A stretch of 64,000 bases of DNA, from assembly GCA_029976075.1 (NCBI GenBank), contig JARKNW010000031.1:1-64000 (forward strand), given 5' to 3'. The position numbers were made by a program, and so were the translations under genes. Position 1 is the first letter of the stretch; each line of letters starts with the position of its first letter. Source of the DNA: Pleomorphomonas sp. Its GTDB lineage: Bacteria > Pseudomonadota > Alphaproteobacteria > Rhizobiales > Pleomorphomonadaceae. This document shows positions 27,017-36,132 of the stretch, piece by piece. The notes under the pieces were generated by a model, which saw nothing but the letters and a program-made list of their open reading frames with translations, searched no databases and had not been told where the DNA came from.

Positions 27017-27859
27017 TCAACCGGGTAGTCGGGCGCGCACCACGTGCTGACCGAAATCGCCACGCTCCGCCGACGACTCGCCGAGATAGCGCAAGCGCAA
27101 GTCCTGCAGGCCCAGGTCTTCGATATTGGAGAAGCCGTTGACGGCGAGCTCGGCGGCAAGCGTCGCTGATGTGACGAGGCCGAGCCACGGCTCGCCGGTC
27201 CTGGCGGCTTCGACCATCAGTCCCTCGGTGATCGCACGACCTCGCGGGTCCTGACCCTCGGCCGGCGTCGAGTAGTCGAGAACGATCTCGGACGCCGGGA
27301 CCTTGGCCGCGAAGCTAAAAAGTGCCTGCCGCGTCGCTGCTGGCAGATAGATGACGACACCGAGCAGTTGGAAAAAGGTTGGCTCGCTCGCCTGCCAACC
27401 GGCCGCAACCAGCGCCGCAGCGACATCACTTTCGCCGAATATGGCAGGAACCAGCGAGAGACCGGCTGGCAGCCGGGGGCCGAAGCGCAGAAGGCGGCGT
27501 CGCTTGTCGGCCTGGGTCGCCGGATGGTCGATCTCGAAGATGCGCAGGCCCACTGACCGGTAGGGGTTGCGGAGACCAAGAGTGTCGAGGCCGGCGCCCA
27601 GCACCACCACCTGGCGGCAGCCTCGTTCCACCGCTTCCGCCAGCGCGTCGTCGGCAAACCGGCTGCGAGCCGCCATGAGAAAGCGCATGGTCCGATAGCC
27701 GGGCATAGTGGGCAGCCCCATTGTCAACGAGGCGCCCTCGGGTCCCAACATGTCTTCCGCGTAGGGATCACGAAAAACCCGACCATCATCCTGTGTCTGG
27801 TGCGCTGCCCTAAGAGCCGCCACGACCATAGCTGTGGAACTGGGTATGCCGTGTTCCAT
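27017..27859 (-). CDS. class I SAM methyltransferase, leucine-carboxyl-methyltransferase-like
   Basis: A 280-residue protein with the LCMT/PPM1 pattern: STAMVVAALRAAH at the N-terminus, motif I VVVLGAGLDTLGLR, and FEIDHPATQADKRR for the acidic SAM ribose contact. Bacterial members modify small molecules (for example polyketides) or have unknown targets, so the substrate is open. It sits between dapF and mtaB with 23 bases to dapF, as an insertion into a pair that is usually adjacent in Rhizobiales. Confidence 0.82.
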   Translation of the reverse strand: MEHGIPSSTAMVVAALRAAHQTQDDGRVFRDPYAEDMLGPEGASLTMGLPTMPGYRTMRFLMAARSRFADDALAEAVERGCRQVVVLGAGLDTLGLRNPYRSVGLRIFEIDHPATQADKRRRLLRFGPRLPAGLSLVPAIFGESDVAAALVAAGWQASEPTFFQLLGVVIYLPAATRQALFSFAAKVPASEIVLDYSTPAEGQDPRGRAITEGLMVEAARTGEPWLGLVTSATLAAELAVNGFSNIEDLGLQDLRLRYLGESSAERGDFGQHVVRARLPG

Positions 27860-27882
27860 TGCTACTCCGGAAAAGAGCCGCC

Positions 27883-28734
27883 TCAGGCGGCGGCTGGCGT
27901 GAAGATGCTCTCCGCGAGAAGGCCGTCGTGCTCAAATTCAGTGGCGCCGGTCATCAGAATACGATTCTCAGCAGTCCACTCGATGACCAAGTCGCCGCCA
28001 GGAAGTGTTACGCGTACCTTGCGGCCTGTCCGCCTTGTTCGAGCCGCCGACACTGCCGCTGCACAGGCTGCCGACCCGCAAGCACGTGTCAGGCCGGCGC
28101 CGCGCTCCCACACCTTCAGTGTCAGTGCGTCGGAGGCCGTCACATGCGCCAGTGAAATGTTGGCCCGCTCGGGGAAGATGGGATGGTTTTCGAGCATGGG
28201 TCCGATGGCAGCGAGGTCGTAGGCCTCGACGTCATCCACCCAGAAAATGGCGTGTGGGTTGCCGACATTGGCAACCGATGGGGAATGCAGGATCGGTGCG
28301 TCAATCGGTCCGATCTGCAACTCGATGGCGCGGGTGTCTGCGAAGGGCTCGGCGAGCGGAATGGCATCCCAGGCAAAACGAGGCTCGCCCATGTCGACGG
28401 TCACAAGGTCCCGTTCGGCCTTATCGACGCGTAGCAGACCGGCCCGCGACTCCAGGAGAAAGGACGACGGTGCGCCGCCTTCAAACAGGCGCGTTCCCAC
28501 ACAACGCGTGCCATTGCCGCAGGCAAAGCTCTCGGAACCGTCGATGTTGAAGATGCGCATGAACGCCAGAGTATTGGGCGTTCGTGGAGCATAGAGCACC
28601 ATCAACTGGTCGAAAGGCTCCCGAGCACCAATGGCGCGGGCCGCATCGGGCGTCACGGTTTCCGAACGATCGCGCAAGTCGAGCACGACGATTTCGTTGC
28701 CGATGCCGTTCATCTTGACGTAGGGGATGCTCAT
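27883..28734 (-). CDS. dapF: diaminopimelate epimerase
   Basis: DapF converts LL- to meso-diaminopimelate for lysine and peptidoglycan. Both catalytic cysteines are present: [10 protein letters not shown] (about 73-82) and ACGSAACAA (about 220-228). The N-terminal KMNGIGNE and the 283-residue length fit the family. It heads the leftward run dapF, methyltransferase, mtaB, ftsY and is divergent from ffh across 288 bases. Confidence 0.95.
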   Translation of the reverse strand: MSIPYVKMNGIGNEIVVLDLRDRSETVTPDAARAIGAREPFDQLMVLYAPRTPNTLAFMRIFNIDGSESFACGNGTRCVGTRLFEGGAPSSFLLESRAGLLRVDKAERDLVTVDMGEPRFAWDAIPLAEPFADTRAIELQIGPIDAPILHSPSVANVGNPHAIFWVDDVEAYDLAAIGPMLENHPIFPERANISLAHVTASDALTLKVWERGAGLTRACGSAACAAAVSAARTRRTGRKVRVTLPGGDLVIEWTAENRILMTGATEFEHDGLLAESIFTPAAA

Positions 28735-28827
28735 CGCGGGTCTCTTGGTTGCCTGTCATTCCTTAGCCGATCGGTGACTTCAACGAAAGCCAAAGTCATC
28801 GAAGCTGGGCGAGAACGCCGGTTTTCC

Positions 28828-28856
28828 TTGACTTGGTGACGGCTTGTCGCTAATGC
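28828..28856 (+). promoter_or_regulatory. candidate promoter for ffh
   Basis: TTGACT and TAATGC are separated by 17 bases, 166 bases before the ffh ATG. Found by eye in the divergent dapF-ffh gap; the leader downstream is GC-rich and shows nothing else I can name. Confidence 0.4.
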
Positions 28857-29022
28857 CCCCTCTATTCTCGTTCTGTTGCGACAGCCGAGCCGCCGACCGG
28901 GGCATGATCCCGGAGGTCAACATCCGCCAGCGCGTTGCGCCCGCGGATGCCTGCGGTGCTTGGGTTTCGCGGCGGATGGGGCCATATGAGCGGTCCGACA
29001 AATCGCTCGACGAGGACCGCCG

Positions 29023-30588
29023 ATGTTTGAAAGCCTTTCCGATCGCCTTGCCGGCATTTTCGACAAGCTCACCCGCCGCGGTGCGCTGTCGGAAGCCGAC
29101 GTCGCGGAAGCCATGCGCGAAGTGCGCCGGGCGCTGCTTGAGGCCGACGTGGCGCTCGACGTCGTCAAGTCCTTTACCGACAAGGTGAAGAACCGCGCCG
29201 TCGGCGTCGAGGTGGTCAAGTCGGTGACCCCGGGCCAGATGGTGGTCAAGATCGTCCACGATCAGCTCGTGGAGACGCTTGGTTCGGACGCCCAGCCGAT
29301 CGATCTCGAGGCGCCGGCGCCGGTTGCCATTCTGATGGTCGGTCTGCAGGGCTCGGGCAAGACGACGACGACAGCCAAGATTGCCCGGCGTCTCACCGAG
29401 CGGCAGCGCAAGAAAGTGCTGATGGCCTCGCTGGACACCCGCCGTCCGGCCGCCATGGAGCAGTTGAAGGTTCTCGGCGAGCAGAACGGCATCGATACGC
29501 TGCCGATCGTCGCCGGCCAGTCGGCGCAGGAGATCGCATCGCGTGCATTGATGGCCGCTCGGCTTGGTGGCTACGACGTTGTGCTGCTCGACACTGCCGG
29601 TCGCGTCACCGTCGATGATGCGCTGATGAGCGAGGCGGCCGATGTCAAGCGCATCGCTCAGCCGCATGAAGTGCTGTTGGTCGCCGATGCTCTGACCGGT
29701 CAAGACGCCGTCAACACGGCGCGGGCGTTCGATGGGCAGATCGGCATCACGGGTATCGTTCTGACGCGCGTCGACGGTGATGGTCGCGGCGGCGCGGCGC
29801 TTTCGATGCGTGCCGTCACCGGCAAGCCGATCAAGCTGATGGGCGTCGGTGAAAAGGCCGATGCGCTGGAGGATTTCCATCCGCAACGGGTTGCCGACCG
29901 TATTCTCGGCATGGGCGACATCGTGGCGCTGGTCGAGAAGGCCGCCGCCAATATCGACGCCGAGAAGGCGGCCCGAATGGCCGCCAAGATGGGCAAGGGC
30001 GAGTTCGACATGAACGATCTCGCCGAACAGCTTGGGCAGATGCAAAAGCTCGGCGGCATGAGTGGTATTCTTGGCCTTATGCCAGGGATGGCGAAGATGA
30101 AGAACCAGCTCGCCGCGGCTGGATTCGATGATCGTCTCCTCAAGCGCCAGCTTGCCGTCATTCAGTCGATGAACAAGAAGGAGCGGTCCAAGCCCGCCCT
30201 TATTGACGCCAAGCGGCGCAAGCGCATCGCTGCCGGCTCCGGTACCGACGTCTCCGACGTCAACAAGGTGCTGAAGATGCATAGGCAGATGGCCGACATG
30301 ATGAAAGCGATGGGCAAGCAGAAGGGTGGCCTGTTCGGCGGCCTCGGCAAGCTCGGTGCCATGATGGGTGGCGGCGGCTTGCCAGATCCTTCGAAGATGG
30401 ATCCGGCTCAGCTTGAAAAGATGGCCCGCGACATGGGCATGGGCAGCGGTCTTGGCGGGAAGGGCGGCTTGCCACCTGGCATGCCGGGAACGCTGCCGCC
30501 CGGCCTTTCCGGTCTGCCGGGGCTCTCGGGCGGGCGCCTGCCGGGATTGCCGGGGCTTCCCGGCTTGCCGAAGGGGCCGAAGAAATGA
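29023..30588 (+). CDS. ffh: signal recognition particle protein Ffh
   Basis: Ffh binds signal peptides and 4.5S RNA and targets nascent membrane proteins to FtsY. The N and G domains (1-295) carry GLQGSGKTTTTAK, DTAGRVTVDD and TRVDGDGRGG; the methionine-rich M domain follows. Length is 521 residues, longer than the usual 450-500 because of a Gly/Met-rich then Pro-Gly-Leu-rich tail from about residue 440 (GLPGLPGLPGLPKGPKK). Its stop overlaps the chorismate mutase start. Confidence 0.96.
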   Translation: MFESLSDRLAGIFDKLTRRGALSEADVAEAMREVRRALLEADVALDVVKSFTDKVKNRAVGVEVVKSVTPGQMVVKIVHDQLVETLGSDAQPIDLEAPAPVAILMVGLQGSGKTTTTAKIARRLTERQRKKVLMASLDTRRPAAMEQLKVLGEQNGIDTLPIVAGQSAQEIASRALMAARLGGYDVVLLDTAGRVTVDDALMSEAADVKRIAQPHEVLLVADALTGQDAVNTARAFDGQIGITGIVLTRVDGDGRGGAALSMRAVTGKPIKLMGVGEKADALEDFHPQRVADRILGMGDIVALVEKAAANIDAEKAARMAAKMGKGEFDMNDLAEQLGQMQKLGGMSGILGLMPGMAKMKNQLAAAGFDDRLLKRQLAVIQSMNKKERSKPALIDAKRRKRIAAGSGTDVSDVNKVLKMHRQMADMMKAMGKQKGGLFGGLGKLGAMMGGGGLPDPSKMDPAQLEKMARDMGMGSGLGGKGGLPPGMPGTLPPGLSGLPGLSGGRLPGLPGLPGLPKGPKK

Positions 30589-30878
30589 CGACGCTCGATC
30601 CGGTCATGGCAGAGCTTCTGGAACTGCGCAGTTCGATCGACAATATCGACGCGGCGCTGGTTCATCTCCTTGCCGAGCGCTTCAAGTGTACCCAGAAGGT
30701 CGGTCGGCTCAAGGCGGAACATCAGTTGCCGCCGGCCGATCCCTCCCGGGAAAAGGTTCAGATCGAGCGGTTGAGGGCGCTTGCCGCCGATGCTCGCCTA
30801 GACCCAGATTTTGCAGAGAAATTCCTGAACTTCATCATCACGGAAGTGATCAGGCACCACGAGGCTCTTCGCCGCTAG
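30585..30878 (+). CDS. AroQ-type chorismate mutase
   Basis: A stand-alone 97-residue helical chorismate mutase that converts chorismate to prephenate for phenylalanine and tyrosine. ELRSSIDNIDAALVHLLAERF carries the first active-site Arg region, followed by the Lys/Arg in TQKVGRLK and the C-terminal Gln-equivalent helix. It shares ATGA with the ffh stop, so its translation is tied to ffh, and precedes rpsP by 48 bases. Confidence 0.9.
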   Translation: MTTLDPVMAELLELRSSIDNIDAALVHLLAERFKCTQKVGRLKAEHQLPPADPSREKVQIERLRALAADARLDPDFAEKFLNFIITEVIRHHEALRR

Positions 30879-30926
30879 GCGGTGCCTCTCTTCCACCCCA
30901 AGACAAACCAACCTGGAGTATCCACT

Positions 30927-31286
30927 ATGTCCCTCAAGATCCGTCTCGCCCGTGGCGGCGCCAAGAAGCGCCCGCACTACTCGATCGTCATCGCCGACGC
31001 CCGCTCGCCGCGCGATGGCCGCTTCATCGAGAAGATCGGCACCTTCGACCCCATGCTGGCTGACGATGCCGAGAACCGCGTCGTGTTCGACGCCGATCGC
31101 GCCAAGTATTGGCTCGACCAGGGCGCGCAGCCGACCGATCGCGTGCTGCGCTTCCTGGACAAGGCCGGTCTGGCCAACCGTCCGGCCCGCAACAATCCGA
31201 AGAAGGCCGAGCCGGGCGACAAGGCCAAGGAGCGCGCTACCGAGCGTGCCGAGAAGGCTGCGGCCGCCGAAGCCCCGACCGAGTGA
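30927..31286 (+). CDS. rpsP: 30S ribosomal protein S16
   Basis: S16 binds the 5' domain of 16S rRNA during small-subunit assembly. [18 protein letters not shown] is the conserved start; CTGGAG lies 9 bases before it. The 119-residue protein has a Lys/Glu/Ala-rich C-terminal extension (about 85-119) common in alphaproteobacteria. It begins the rpsP-rimM-trmD series. Confidence 0.97.
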   Translation: MSLKIRLARGGAKKRPHYSIVIADARSPRDGRFIEKIGTFDPMLADDAENRVVFDADRAKYWLDQGAQPTDRVLRFLDKAGLANRPARNNPKKAEPGDKAKERATERAEKAAAAEAPTE

Positions 31287-31308
31287 TTTCGATCTGATAT
31301 CCCTCAAG

Positions 31309-31339
31309 GGACCGTCCCGCCCTGCGGGGCGGTCCTTTT
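31309..31339 (+). terminator. intrinsic terminator between rpsP and rimM
   Basis: GGACCG-T-CCCGC / GCGGG-G-CGGTCC (31309-31335) followed by TTTT. It ends about 18 bases before the rimM start codon and would reduce rimM-trmD expression relative to rpsP. Confidence 0.75.
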
Positions 31340-31357
31340 CGTTACTGGAGACCTGCC

Positions 31358-31906
31358 GTGGCTGAGCCGCAAAAGTCCATCCTGATTGCCGAGATCGGTG
31401 CCGCTCACGGCGTGCGTGGCGAGGTGCGCGTCAAGGCGCATACCGCCGATCCCATGGCAGTCGCCGACTACGGGCCTCTCCACGACAGTCGTGGCGGCGT
31501 CTTTCGCGTGAAGTCGCTCCGGCATCTCAAGGATGACATGCTGGTCGTCGCCTTCGAGGGCGTGACCGATCGCAATGCCGCCGAGAAGCTCAATCGCACC
31601 AAGCTCCACGTCGATCGGTCCGCACTGCCTCCTCCCGAGGAGGAGGAATTCTATCACGCCGACCTGATTGGTCTTGCCGTCGAGACGACAGGCGGAGAGA
31701 CGATTGGCACCGTGGTGGCGGTGGTCAATTTTGGAGCTGACGATCTTCTCGAGGTTCGTCGGCCAGGCGCCAGATCGGTCTACATACCCTTCACACGCGC
31801 CGTTGTTCCAACGCTCGATTTCCCGGCGGGCAAGGCTTTCATCGATCCTCCCGACGGTCTTCTCGACGAGGGGGGCGAGCCGCCGGAAGGGGAGGACGTG
31901 TCGTGA
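31358..31906 (+). CDS. rimM: 16S rRNA processing protein RimM
   Basis: RimM binds S19 and helps mature the 30S head. The 182-residue protein begins at GTG with TGGAG 9 bases upstream. The N-terminal barrel ([14 protein letters not shown]) and the PRC-barrel-like C-terminal half with [11 protein letters not shown] are typical. It overlaps trmD by GTGA. Confidence 0.95.
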   Translation: MAEPQKSILIAEIGAAHGVRGEVRVKAHTADPMAVADYGPLHDSRGGVFRVKSLRHLKDDMLVVAFEGVTDRNAAEKLNRTKLHVDRSALPPPEEEEFYHADLIGLAVETTGGETIGTVVAVVNFGADDLLEVRRPGARSVYIPFTRAVVPTLDFPAGKAFIDPPDGLLDEGGEPPEGEDVS

Positions 31907-32613
31907 CGGGTTTCTCCGCTGACGTGCTGACGCTCTACCCGGACATGTTTCCGGGACCGCTTGGCGCCAGCCTTGCCGGTCGGGCGCTCACCGAGGGCGG
32001 CTGGTCGCTCAACACCACTCAGATCAGAGACTTCGCCGAAGGCCGTCATCGCAATGTCGATGACACACCGGCCGGCGGTGGCCCCGGCATGGTCATGCGT
32101 GCCGACGTGTTGGCGCGTGCCATCGACGCTGTGTCGCCGGCCGACGATCCCCGGCCGCGCCTGCTGATGACGCCGCGCGGGATTCCGCTCAGGCAGGCTC
32201 GCGTCCGCGAACTCGCCGCCGGTCCCGGTGTGGTCATCGTCTGCGGGCGCTTCGAGGGCGTGGATGAACGTCTGATCGGGCATCGACAACTCGAGGAGGT
32301 ATCGATTGGCGACTATGTGCTGTCAGGCGGCGAGGTGGCGGCCATCGTGCTTCTTGACGCAGTGGTGCGTCTCTTGCCCGGCGTGATGGGCAACGACCTT
32401 TCCGGCCTTACTGAAAGCTTCGAGGGTGGGCTGCTGGAGCATGCCCAGTACACCCGGCCACCCGTGTTCGAGGACGAGGCTATCCCGCCGGTCCTGCTGT
32501 CGGGGGACCATGCAAAGGTCGACGCCTGGCGCCGTGCCGATGCGGAGCGGGTGACACGCGAGCGGCGACCCGACCTCTGGGCGGCGTATCCGGTAACCGA
32601 ACGCCGGAAATGA
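31903..32613 (+). CDS. trmD: tRNA (guanine37-N1)-methyltransferase TrmD
   Basis: TrmD methylates G37 next to the anticodon to prevent +1 frameshifting. The knotted SPOUT fold is shown by LTLYPDMF at the start, [14 protein letters not shown], and the trefoil-knot loop [13 protein letters not shown]. The GTG start shares GTGA with the rimM stop. Length is 236 residues, normal. Confidence 0.97.
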   Translation: MTGFSADVLTLYPDMFPGPLGASLAGRALTEGGWSLNTTQIRDFAEGRHRNVDDTPAGGGPGMVMRADVLARAIDAVSPADDPRPRLLMTPRGIPLRQARVRELAAGPGVVIVCGRFEGVDERLIGHRQLEEVSIGDYVLSGGEVAAIVLLDAVVRLLPGVMGNDLSGLTESFEGGLLEHAQYTRPPVFEDEAIPPVLLSGDHAKVDAWRRADAERVTRERRPDLWAAYPVTERRK

Positions 32614-32657
32614 GCGCTTTAGGGAAGGTTTTTGGCAAAGAATCTGGGTGGAAGTGG

Positions 32658-32686
32658 TCGACAAACCTGTCAGCCTCGTGTAGGAA
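32658..32686 (+). promoter_or_regulatory. candidate promoter for rplS
   Basis: TCGACA and TAGGAA are 17 bases apart. The element resembles the candidate rplU promoter (TTGACC-N17-TAGGGA). A leader of about 85 bases would follow. Confidence 0.4.
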
Positions 32687-32779
32687 CCCCGCCCATAGTT
32701 GATTGACGTATCGCCCCTTCGTTCGATGTGACGATGTTCGGGCGCTCTGGTCGGCTCAGGAAAAAGAAGGAATCCAAAG

Positions 32780-33184
32780 ATGAGCAAGATCATCCAGGAG
32801 CTCGAGGCCGAGCAGATGGCCGTTGTCAAGGCTCAGCGCGAGCTGCCCGAGTTTTCTCCCGGCGACACCGTTCGCGTCAACGTGAAGGTTACCGAAGGCA
32901 CCCGTACCCGCGTGCAGGCCTATGAAGGCGTTTGCATTGCTCGCAAGGGCGGCGGTCTCAACGAGAGCTTCACGGTACGCAAGATTTCCTACGGTGAGGG
33001 CGTCGAGCGCGTCTTCCCGATCTACTCGCCGATGATCGATTCGCTGGAGGTGGTGCGCCGCGGTAAGGTGCGTCGGGCCAAGCTCTATTACCTGCGCGAT
33101 CTGCGCGGCAAGGCGGCCCGTATCTTCGAGGCGAACAACGCCCGCGCCCGCAAGCTCAACGACGCCGCCAAGGCCGACAAGTGA
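32780..33184 (+). CDS. rplS: 50S ribosomal protein L19
   Basis: L19 lies at the 30S-50S interface. [13 protein letters not shown], the core [14 protein letters not shown], and the RRAKLYYLR ending of the conserved domain are present, with a short alanine/lysine tail. It is 134 residues. It closes the rpsP-rimM-trmD-rplS order but has its own 166-base leader, and a strong terminator follows. Confidence 0.97.
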   Translation: MSKIIQELEAEQMAVVKAQRELPEFSPGDTVRVNVKVTEGTRTRVQAYEGVCIARKGGGLNESFTVRKISYGEGVERVFPIYSPMIDSLEVVRRGKVRRAKLYYLRDLRGKAARIFEANNARARKLNDAAKADK

Positions 33185-33213
33185 GCACAGCCAAAGGCTG
33201 ACTGACCGTTTCG

Positions 33214-33244
33214 GGCCCGCGTGCTTTTTGCTCGCGGGCCTTTT
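33214..33244 (+). terminator. terminator after rplS
   Basis: GGCCCGCG / CGCGGGCC forms an 8-bp stem around an 11-base T-rich loop, followed by TTTT. Confidence 0.88.
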
Positions 33245-33266
33245 CACGTCCGGAGACCCCTAGAGC

Positions 33267-34079
33267 ATGCGACAGGTCAAGATCGCCACCTGGAACATCA
33301 ACTCCGTCCGCATGCGCCGGCTCATCGTCGAGCGGCTGCTCAACGAGGCGGAACCCGATGTGCTGTTCCTGCAGGAAACCAAGTGTCAGGACGGGCAGTT
33401 TCCGGCCGCTGATTTCCGCAAGCTCGGGTACGAGCATATCGCCCTGAACGGTGGCCGCGGCGGTTACCACGGCGTTGGCATCGTGTCGCGGCTGCCGCTC
33501 GGTGACGTGCAGGTCCATGAGTTCTGCGAAAAGGTGGGCGATCCGCGGCATATTTCGGCAGTGATCGGCGAGGGCAGTTCTGCCTTCCGGGTGCATAACT
33601 TTTACGTACCGGCCGGTGGCGACGAGCCGGATGTTACGATCAATCCGAAGTTCGAGCACAAGCTGCGCTTTCTCGACGAGATGAAGGCCTTTCTGCCGAC
33701 GGCGGGGAATGGACTGCCCGATGTCGTGGTGGGCGATCTCAACGTTGCTCCCTACGAACACGACGTCTGGTCGCACAAGGCGCTCCTCAAGATCGTCAGT
33801 CATACGCCGATCGAGTGCGAGAAGCTGGAGGCGGTCCGCTCATCGGTTGGCTATGTCGATATCGCCCGGCGGTTCGTGCCGCCTGAGGAGAAGCTTTATT
33901 CCTGGTGGAGCTACCGGGCCAAGGACTGGCGGGCCGCCGACAAGGGCCGCCGGCTTGATCATATCTGGGCTCACCCCGACATGGCTGGGCGCTTGAGCGA
34001 TTTTCGTGTCCTGAAGGACGCGCGCGATTGGGAGCGCCCGTCCGATCATGCGCCGGTCGTGGTCAGCATCGAGGTTTGA
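33267..34079 (+). CDS. xthA: exodeoxyribonuclease III
   Basis: A 270-residue endonuclease/exonuclease/phosphatase-fold enzyme acting as AP endonuclease and 3' exonuclease in base excision repair. Conserved residues visible: Asn10 in TWNINS, Glu37 in LQETKC, Tyr in NFYVPAG, Asp/Asn in GDLNVAP and the terminal catalytic SDHAPV. It follows rplS after a terminator and converges on the cyclic-nucleotide-binding gene 12 bases later. Confidence 0.94.
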   Translation: MRQVKIATWNINSVRMRRLIVERLLNEAEPDVLFLQETKCQDGQFPAADFRKLGYEHIALNGGRGGYHGVGIVSRLPLGDVQVHEFCEKVGDPRHISAVIGEGSSAFRVHNFYVPAGGDEPDVTINPKFEHKLRFLDEMKAFLPTAGNGLPDVVVGDLNVAPYEHDVWSHKALLKIVSHTPIECEKLEAVRSSVGYVDIARRFVPPEEKLYSWWSYRAKDWRAADKGRRLDHIWAHPDMAGRLSDFRVLKDARDWERPSDHAPVVVSIEV

Positions 34080-34091
34080 TTTCTGTCGGGA

Positions 34092-34553
34092 TCAGTTTCC
34101 CAGCCGATCGAGGCGTTCGCGTACCGTCATCAACCTGGCGGTCGTGTCGCGCACGTTTGCCGAAAGACGCCGGTGCAGTCCCGCGGCAATTTCCGGAAAC
34201 TCGTCGAGCATGCGCCGGAACAGCGGCCGACGGATCAGGATGGTTTCGACCCGGCCCCGAGCCACGGCAGTCATCGATCGCTCGCCATCGACGATGAGGG
34301 AAAGTCCGCCAAGAAGAGCGCCGCGCCCCACGACCTCGGTGGCGGTCTCACTCTCGCCCGGAGGAAAAAGAGCCACCTCGCCCGAAGACACGACGTGGGC
34401 GCAATCCGCGCGGTCGCCGGCCGAATAAAGGCGCTGTCCGTCCCGGAAGTCACGGCTCTCGGCCGAAAAGGCGAGCAGGCGCAACTTGTCCTCCGTAAAA
34501 TCGGAGAGCATGGACACCGTGCCGAGCAGCTTGATATCGGACTCGAGACTCAT
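34092..34553 (-). CDS. stand-alone cyclic-nucleotide-binding domain protein
   Basis: A 153-residue protein that is little more than one cNMP-binding (Crp-type) beta-roll: FRDGQRLYSAGDRADC, then VVSSGEVALFPP and GRGALLGGLSLI in the phosphate-cassette position. The cassette lacks a clear Arg-Thr/Ser pair after GGL, and there is no helix-turn-helix, so it is unlikely to bind DNA. It may be a signal adaptor; its ligand is unknown. The adjacent response regulator reads the same way. Confidence 0.82.
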   Translation of the reverse strand: MSLESDIKLLGTVSMLSDFTEDKLRLLAFSAESRDFRDGQRLYSAGDRADCAHVVSSGEVALFPPGESETATEVVGRGALLGGLSLIVDGERSMTAVARGRVETILIRRPLFRRMLDEFPEIAAGLHRRLSANVRDTTARLMTVRERLDRLGN

Positions 34554-34710
34554 GGATGGCCTGGCGCGGGCGAAACAAGGGGCAACAAGACGTATGGATC
34601 ACGCACCATGCGTGCCCAGATTCAGTAGCATGTCGCTTGCAGAAGGTTAACCGGACAATGCCCAGCCTACAGGCGCAGGCTGGGTTTTCCACCCCGAAGG
34701 GCTACAGGCG

Positions 34711-35394
34711 TCAGGGCACCAGCTTGTAGCCGCCGCCCTCGGTTATCAGCAGCTGAGCATTGGCGGGGTCTTTCTCGATTTTCTGGCGCAGCCGGTAAAT
34801 GTGCGTCTCGAGCGTGTGCGTGGTGATGCCTGCGTTGTAGCCCCAGACTTCATGCAGCAAGACGTCGCGGGTAATCACTTTGTCACCGGCGCGATAGAGA
34901 AACTTCAGGATTGAGGTTTCCTTCTCGGTGAGACGAATCTTGCCGCCCTTGGCGTCCACCAGCAACTTGGCCGAGGGGCGGAAAGTGTAAGGACCGATGG
35001 TGAACACCGCCTCCTCGGACTGCTCGTGCTGGCGCAACTGGGCACGAACGCGGGCAAGGAGAACGGCAAACTTGAACGGCTTGGCGACGTAATCGTTGGC
35101 TCCGGCCTCAAGGCCGAGAATCTGATCGCTGTCGGTATCGTGACCGGTCAACATGATGACCGGCGCTGCGAAGCCGCCCTTTCTCAAGATCTTCACCGCT
35201 TCGCGACCGTCCATGTCCGGCAGACCGACGTCCATCAGCACGAGATCGACGTGAGCCGTGCGCGCGAGCTGCATGCCCTTGGTGGCAGTTTCCGCTTCTA
35301 ATGGCTCGAACTCGTCGAACAGCGATAGCTGTTCGAGCAGCGCCTCGCGGAGGTCGGGGTCGTCGTCGACGATCAGAATTTTTCGAGCGGTCAT
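34711..35394 (-). CDS. OmpR/PhoB-family response regulator, CenR-like
   Basis: A 227-residue receiver plus winged-helix regulator. The receiver has the acidic cluster VDDDPDLR, phospho-Asp55 in VLMDVGLPDMDG, LTGHDTDSD and the KPF lysine; the DNA-binding half ends in RLRQKIEKD and GGGYKLVP. The stretch LGLEAGANDYVAKPFKFAVLLARVRAQLRQHEQSE resembles what I recall of CenR, an essential envelope and division regulator of Rhizobiales. No sensor kinase is adjacent, which also fits CenR. Assignment to CenR is a recollection, not a computed match. Confidence 0.82.
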   Translation of the reverse strand: MTARKILIVDDDPDLREALLEQLSLFDEFEPLEAETATKGMQLARTAHVDLVLMDVGLPDMDGREAVKILRKGGFAAPVIMLTGHDTDSDQILGLEAGANDYVAKPFKFAVLLARVRAQLRQHEQSEEAVFTIGPYTFRPSAKLLVDAKGGKIRLTEKETSILKFLYRAGDKVITRDVLLHEVWGYNAGITTHTLETHIYRLRQKIEKDPANAQLLITEGGGYKLVP

Positions 35395-35569
35395 GTCATC
35401 CCCGTCAAAGATGATCGCCGCCAGTAGCTCGCCTCTCGTCTTCGAGGTGCATTGCGCCGGCTTGGCGATTCATCCGATCTCTGCCAGATTATCACGGCAG
35501 ACCGGATACTTCACAAAATTATACCGTCTGTCGGTCCTTCGCGGCCGTCTGTCAAGCAAGGCCGAAAAT

Positions 35570-36121
35570 ATGCACGGCAAGTTGAAATCGAAGGGGCTTC
35601 CGCTCACGCTCCTTCACGTTTGCGTGAGATCGTCGCATGCCACCCGTGGACGACTCCTGGGGGGCGGGGTCGATATGGCAGCGGCCATCGGCAGATCGGG
35701 TTTGACGGCCCGAAAGCGGGAAGGAGATGGGGCCAGTCCGCGCGGCGAGTTCCGGATTCTCGGCGGTTTCTATCGGCCGGACCGCTTCAGAGTGAAACCA
35801 CGCTCGGGTGTGCCGCTTCTTCCCCTGCGGCAGGACGATGGTTGGTGCGATGATCCGGCTGACCGCAACTATAATCGTGTAGTCGCCCATCCCTATCCAG
35901 CGAGCCACGAGGCAATGTGGCGTGACGACCATGTCTACGACATCGTGCTGGTGCTCGATTTCAACATCAGACCGCGCATCCGTGGTGGGGGGAGCGCCAT
36001 CTTCTTCCATCTCGCACGTCCGGACTACCGACCGACGGCCGGTTGCCTCGCGTTGAGCCGCGCAGACATGTTGAAGTTGTTGCCGCGTCTTTCGACGCGA
36101 ACCGTCGTGGCTTTCGGCTGA
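35570..36121 (+). CDS. L,D-transpeptidase (YkuD) family protein
   Basis: The 183-residue protein has a YkuD-type catalytic motif: the His in IFFHLARP and the Cys in PTAGCLALSR, preceded by WCDDPADRNYN and HPYPASHEAMW. Such enzymes cross-link peptidoglycan (3-3 links) or attach proteins to it. No clear signal peptide is seen; this short cytoplasmic-looking form is common in alphaproteobacteria. The ATG at 35570 is the best but uncertain start, since GTG codons a little downstream would also suit. Confidence 0.82.
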   Translation: MHGKLKSKGLPLTLLHVCVRSSHATRGRLLGGGVDMAAAIGRSGLTARKREGDGASPRGEFRILGGFYRPDRFRVKPRSGVPLLPLRQDDGWCDDPADRNYNRVVAHPYPASHEAMWRDDHVYDIVLVLDFNIRPRIRGGGSAIFFHLARPDYRPTAGCLALSRADMLKLLPRLSTRTVVAFG

Positions 36122-36132
36122 CGCCTTGTCGG

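Noticed and set aside
28735-29022. 4.5S SRP RNA next to ffh
   Set aside because: No GGAA-capped helix with the conserved asymmetric loop is visible in this gap.
28780-30282. 500-residue minus-strand frame across ffh
   Set aside because: It is the antisense of the conserved ffh gene, rich in His/Arg/Asp, with no homologue pattern.
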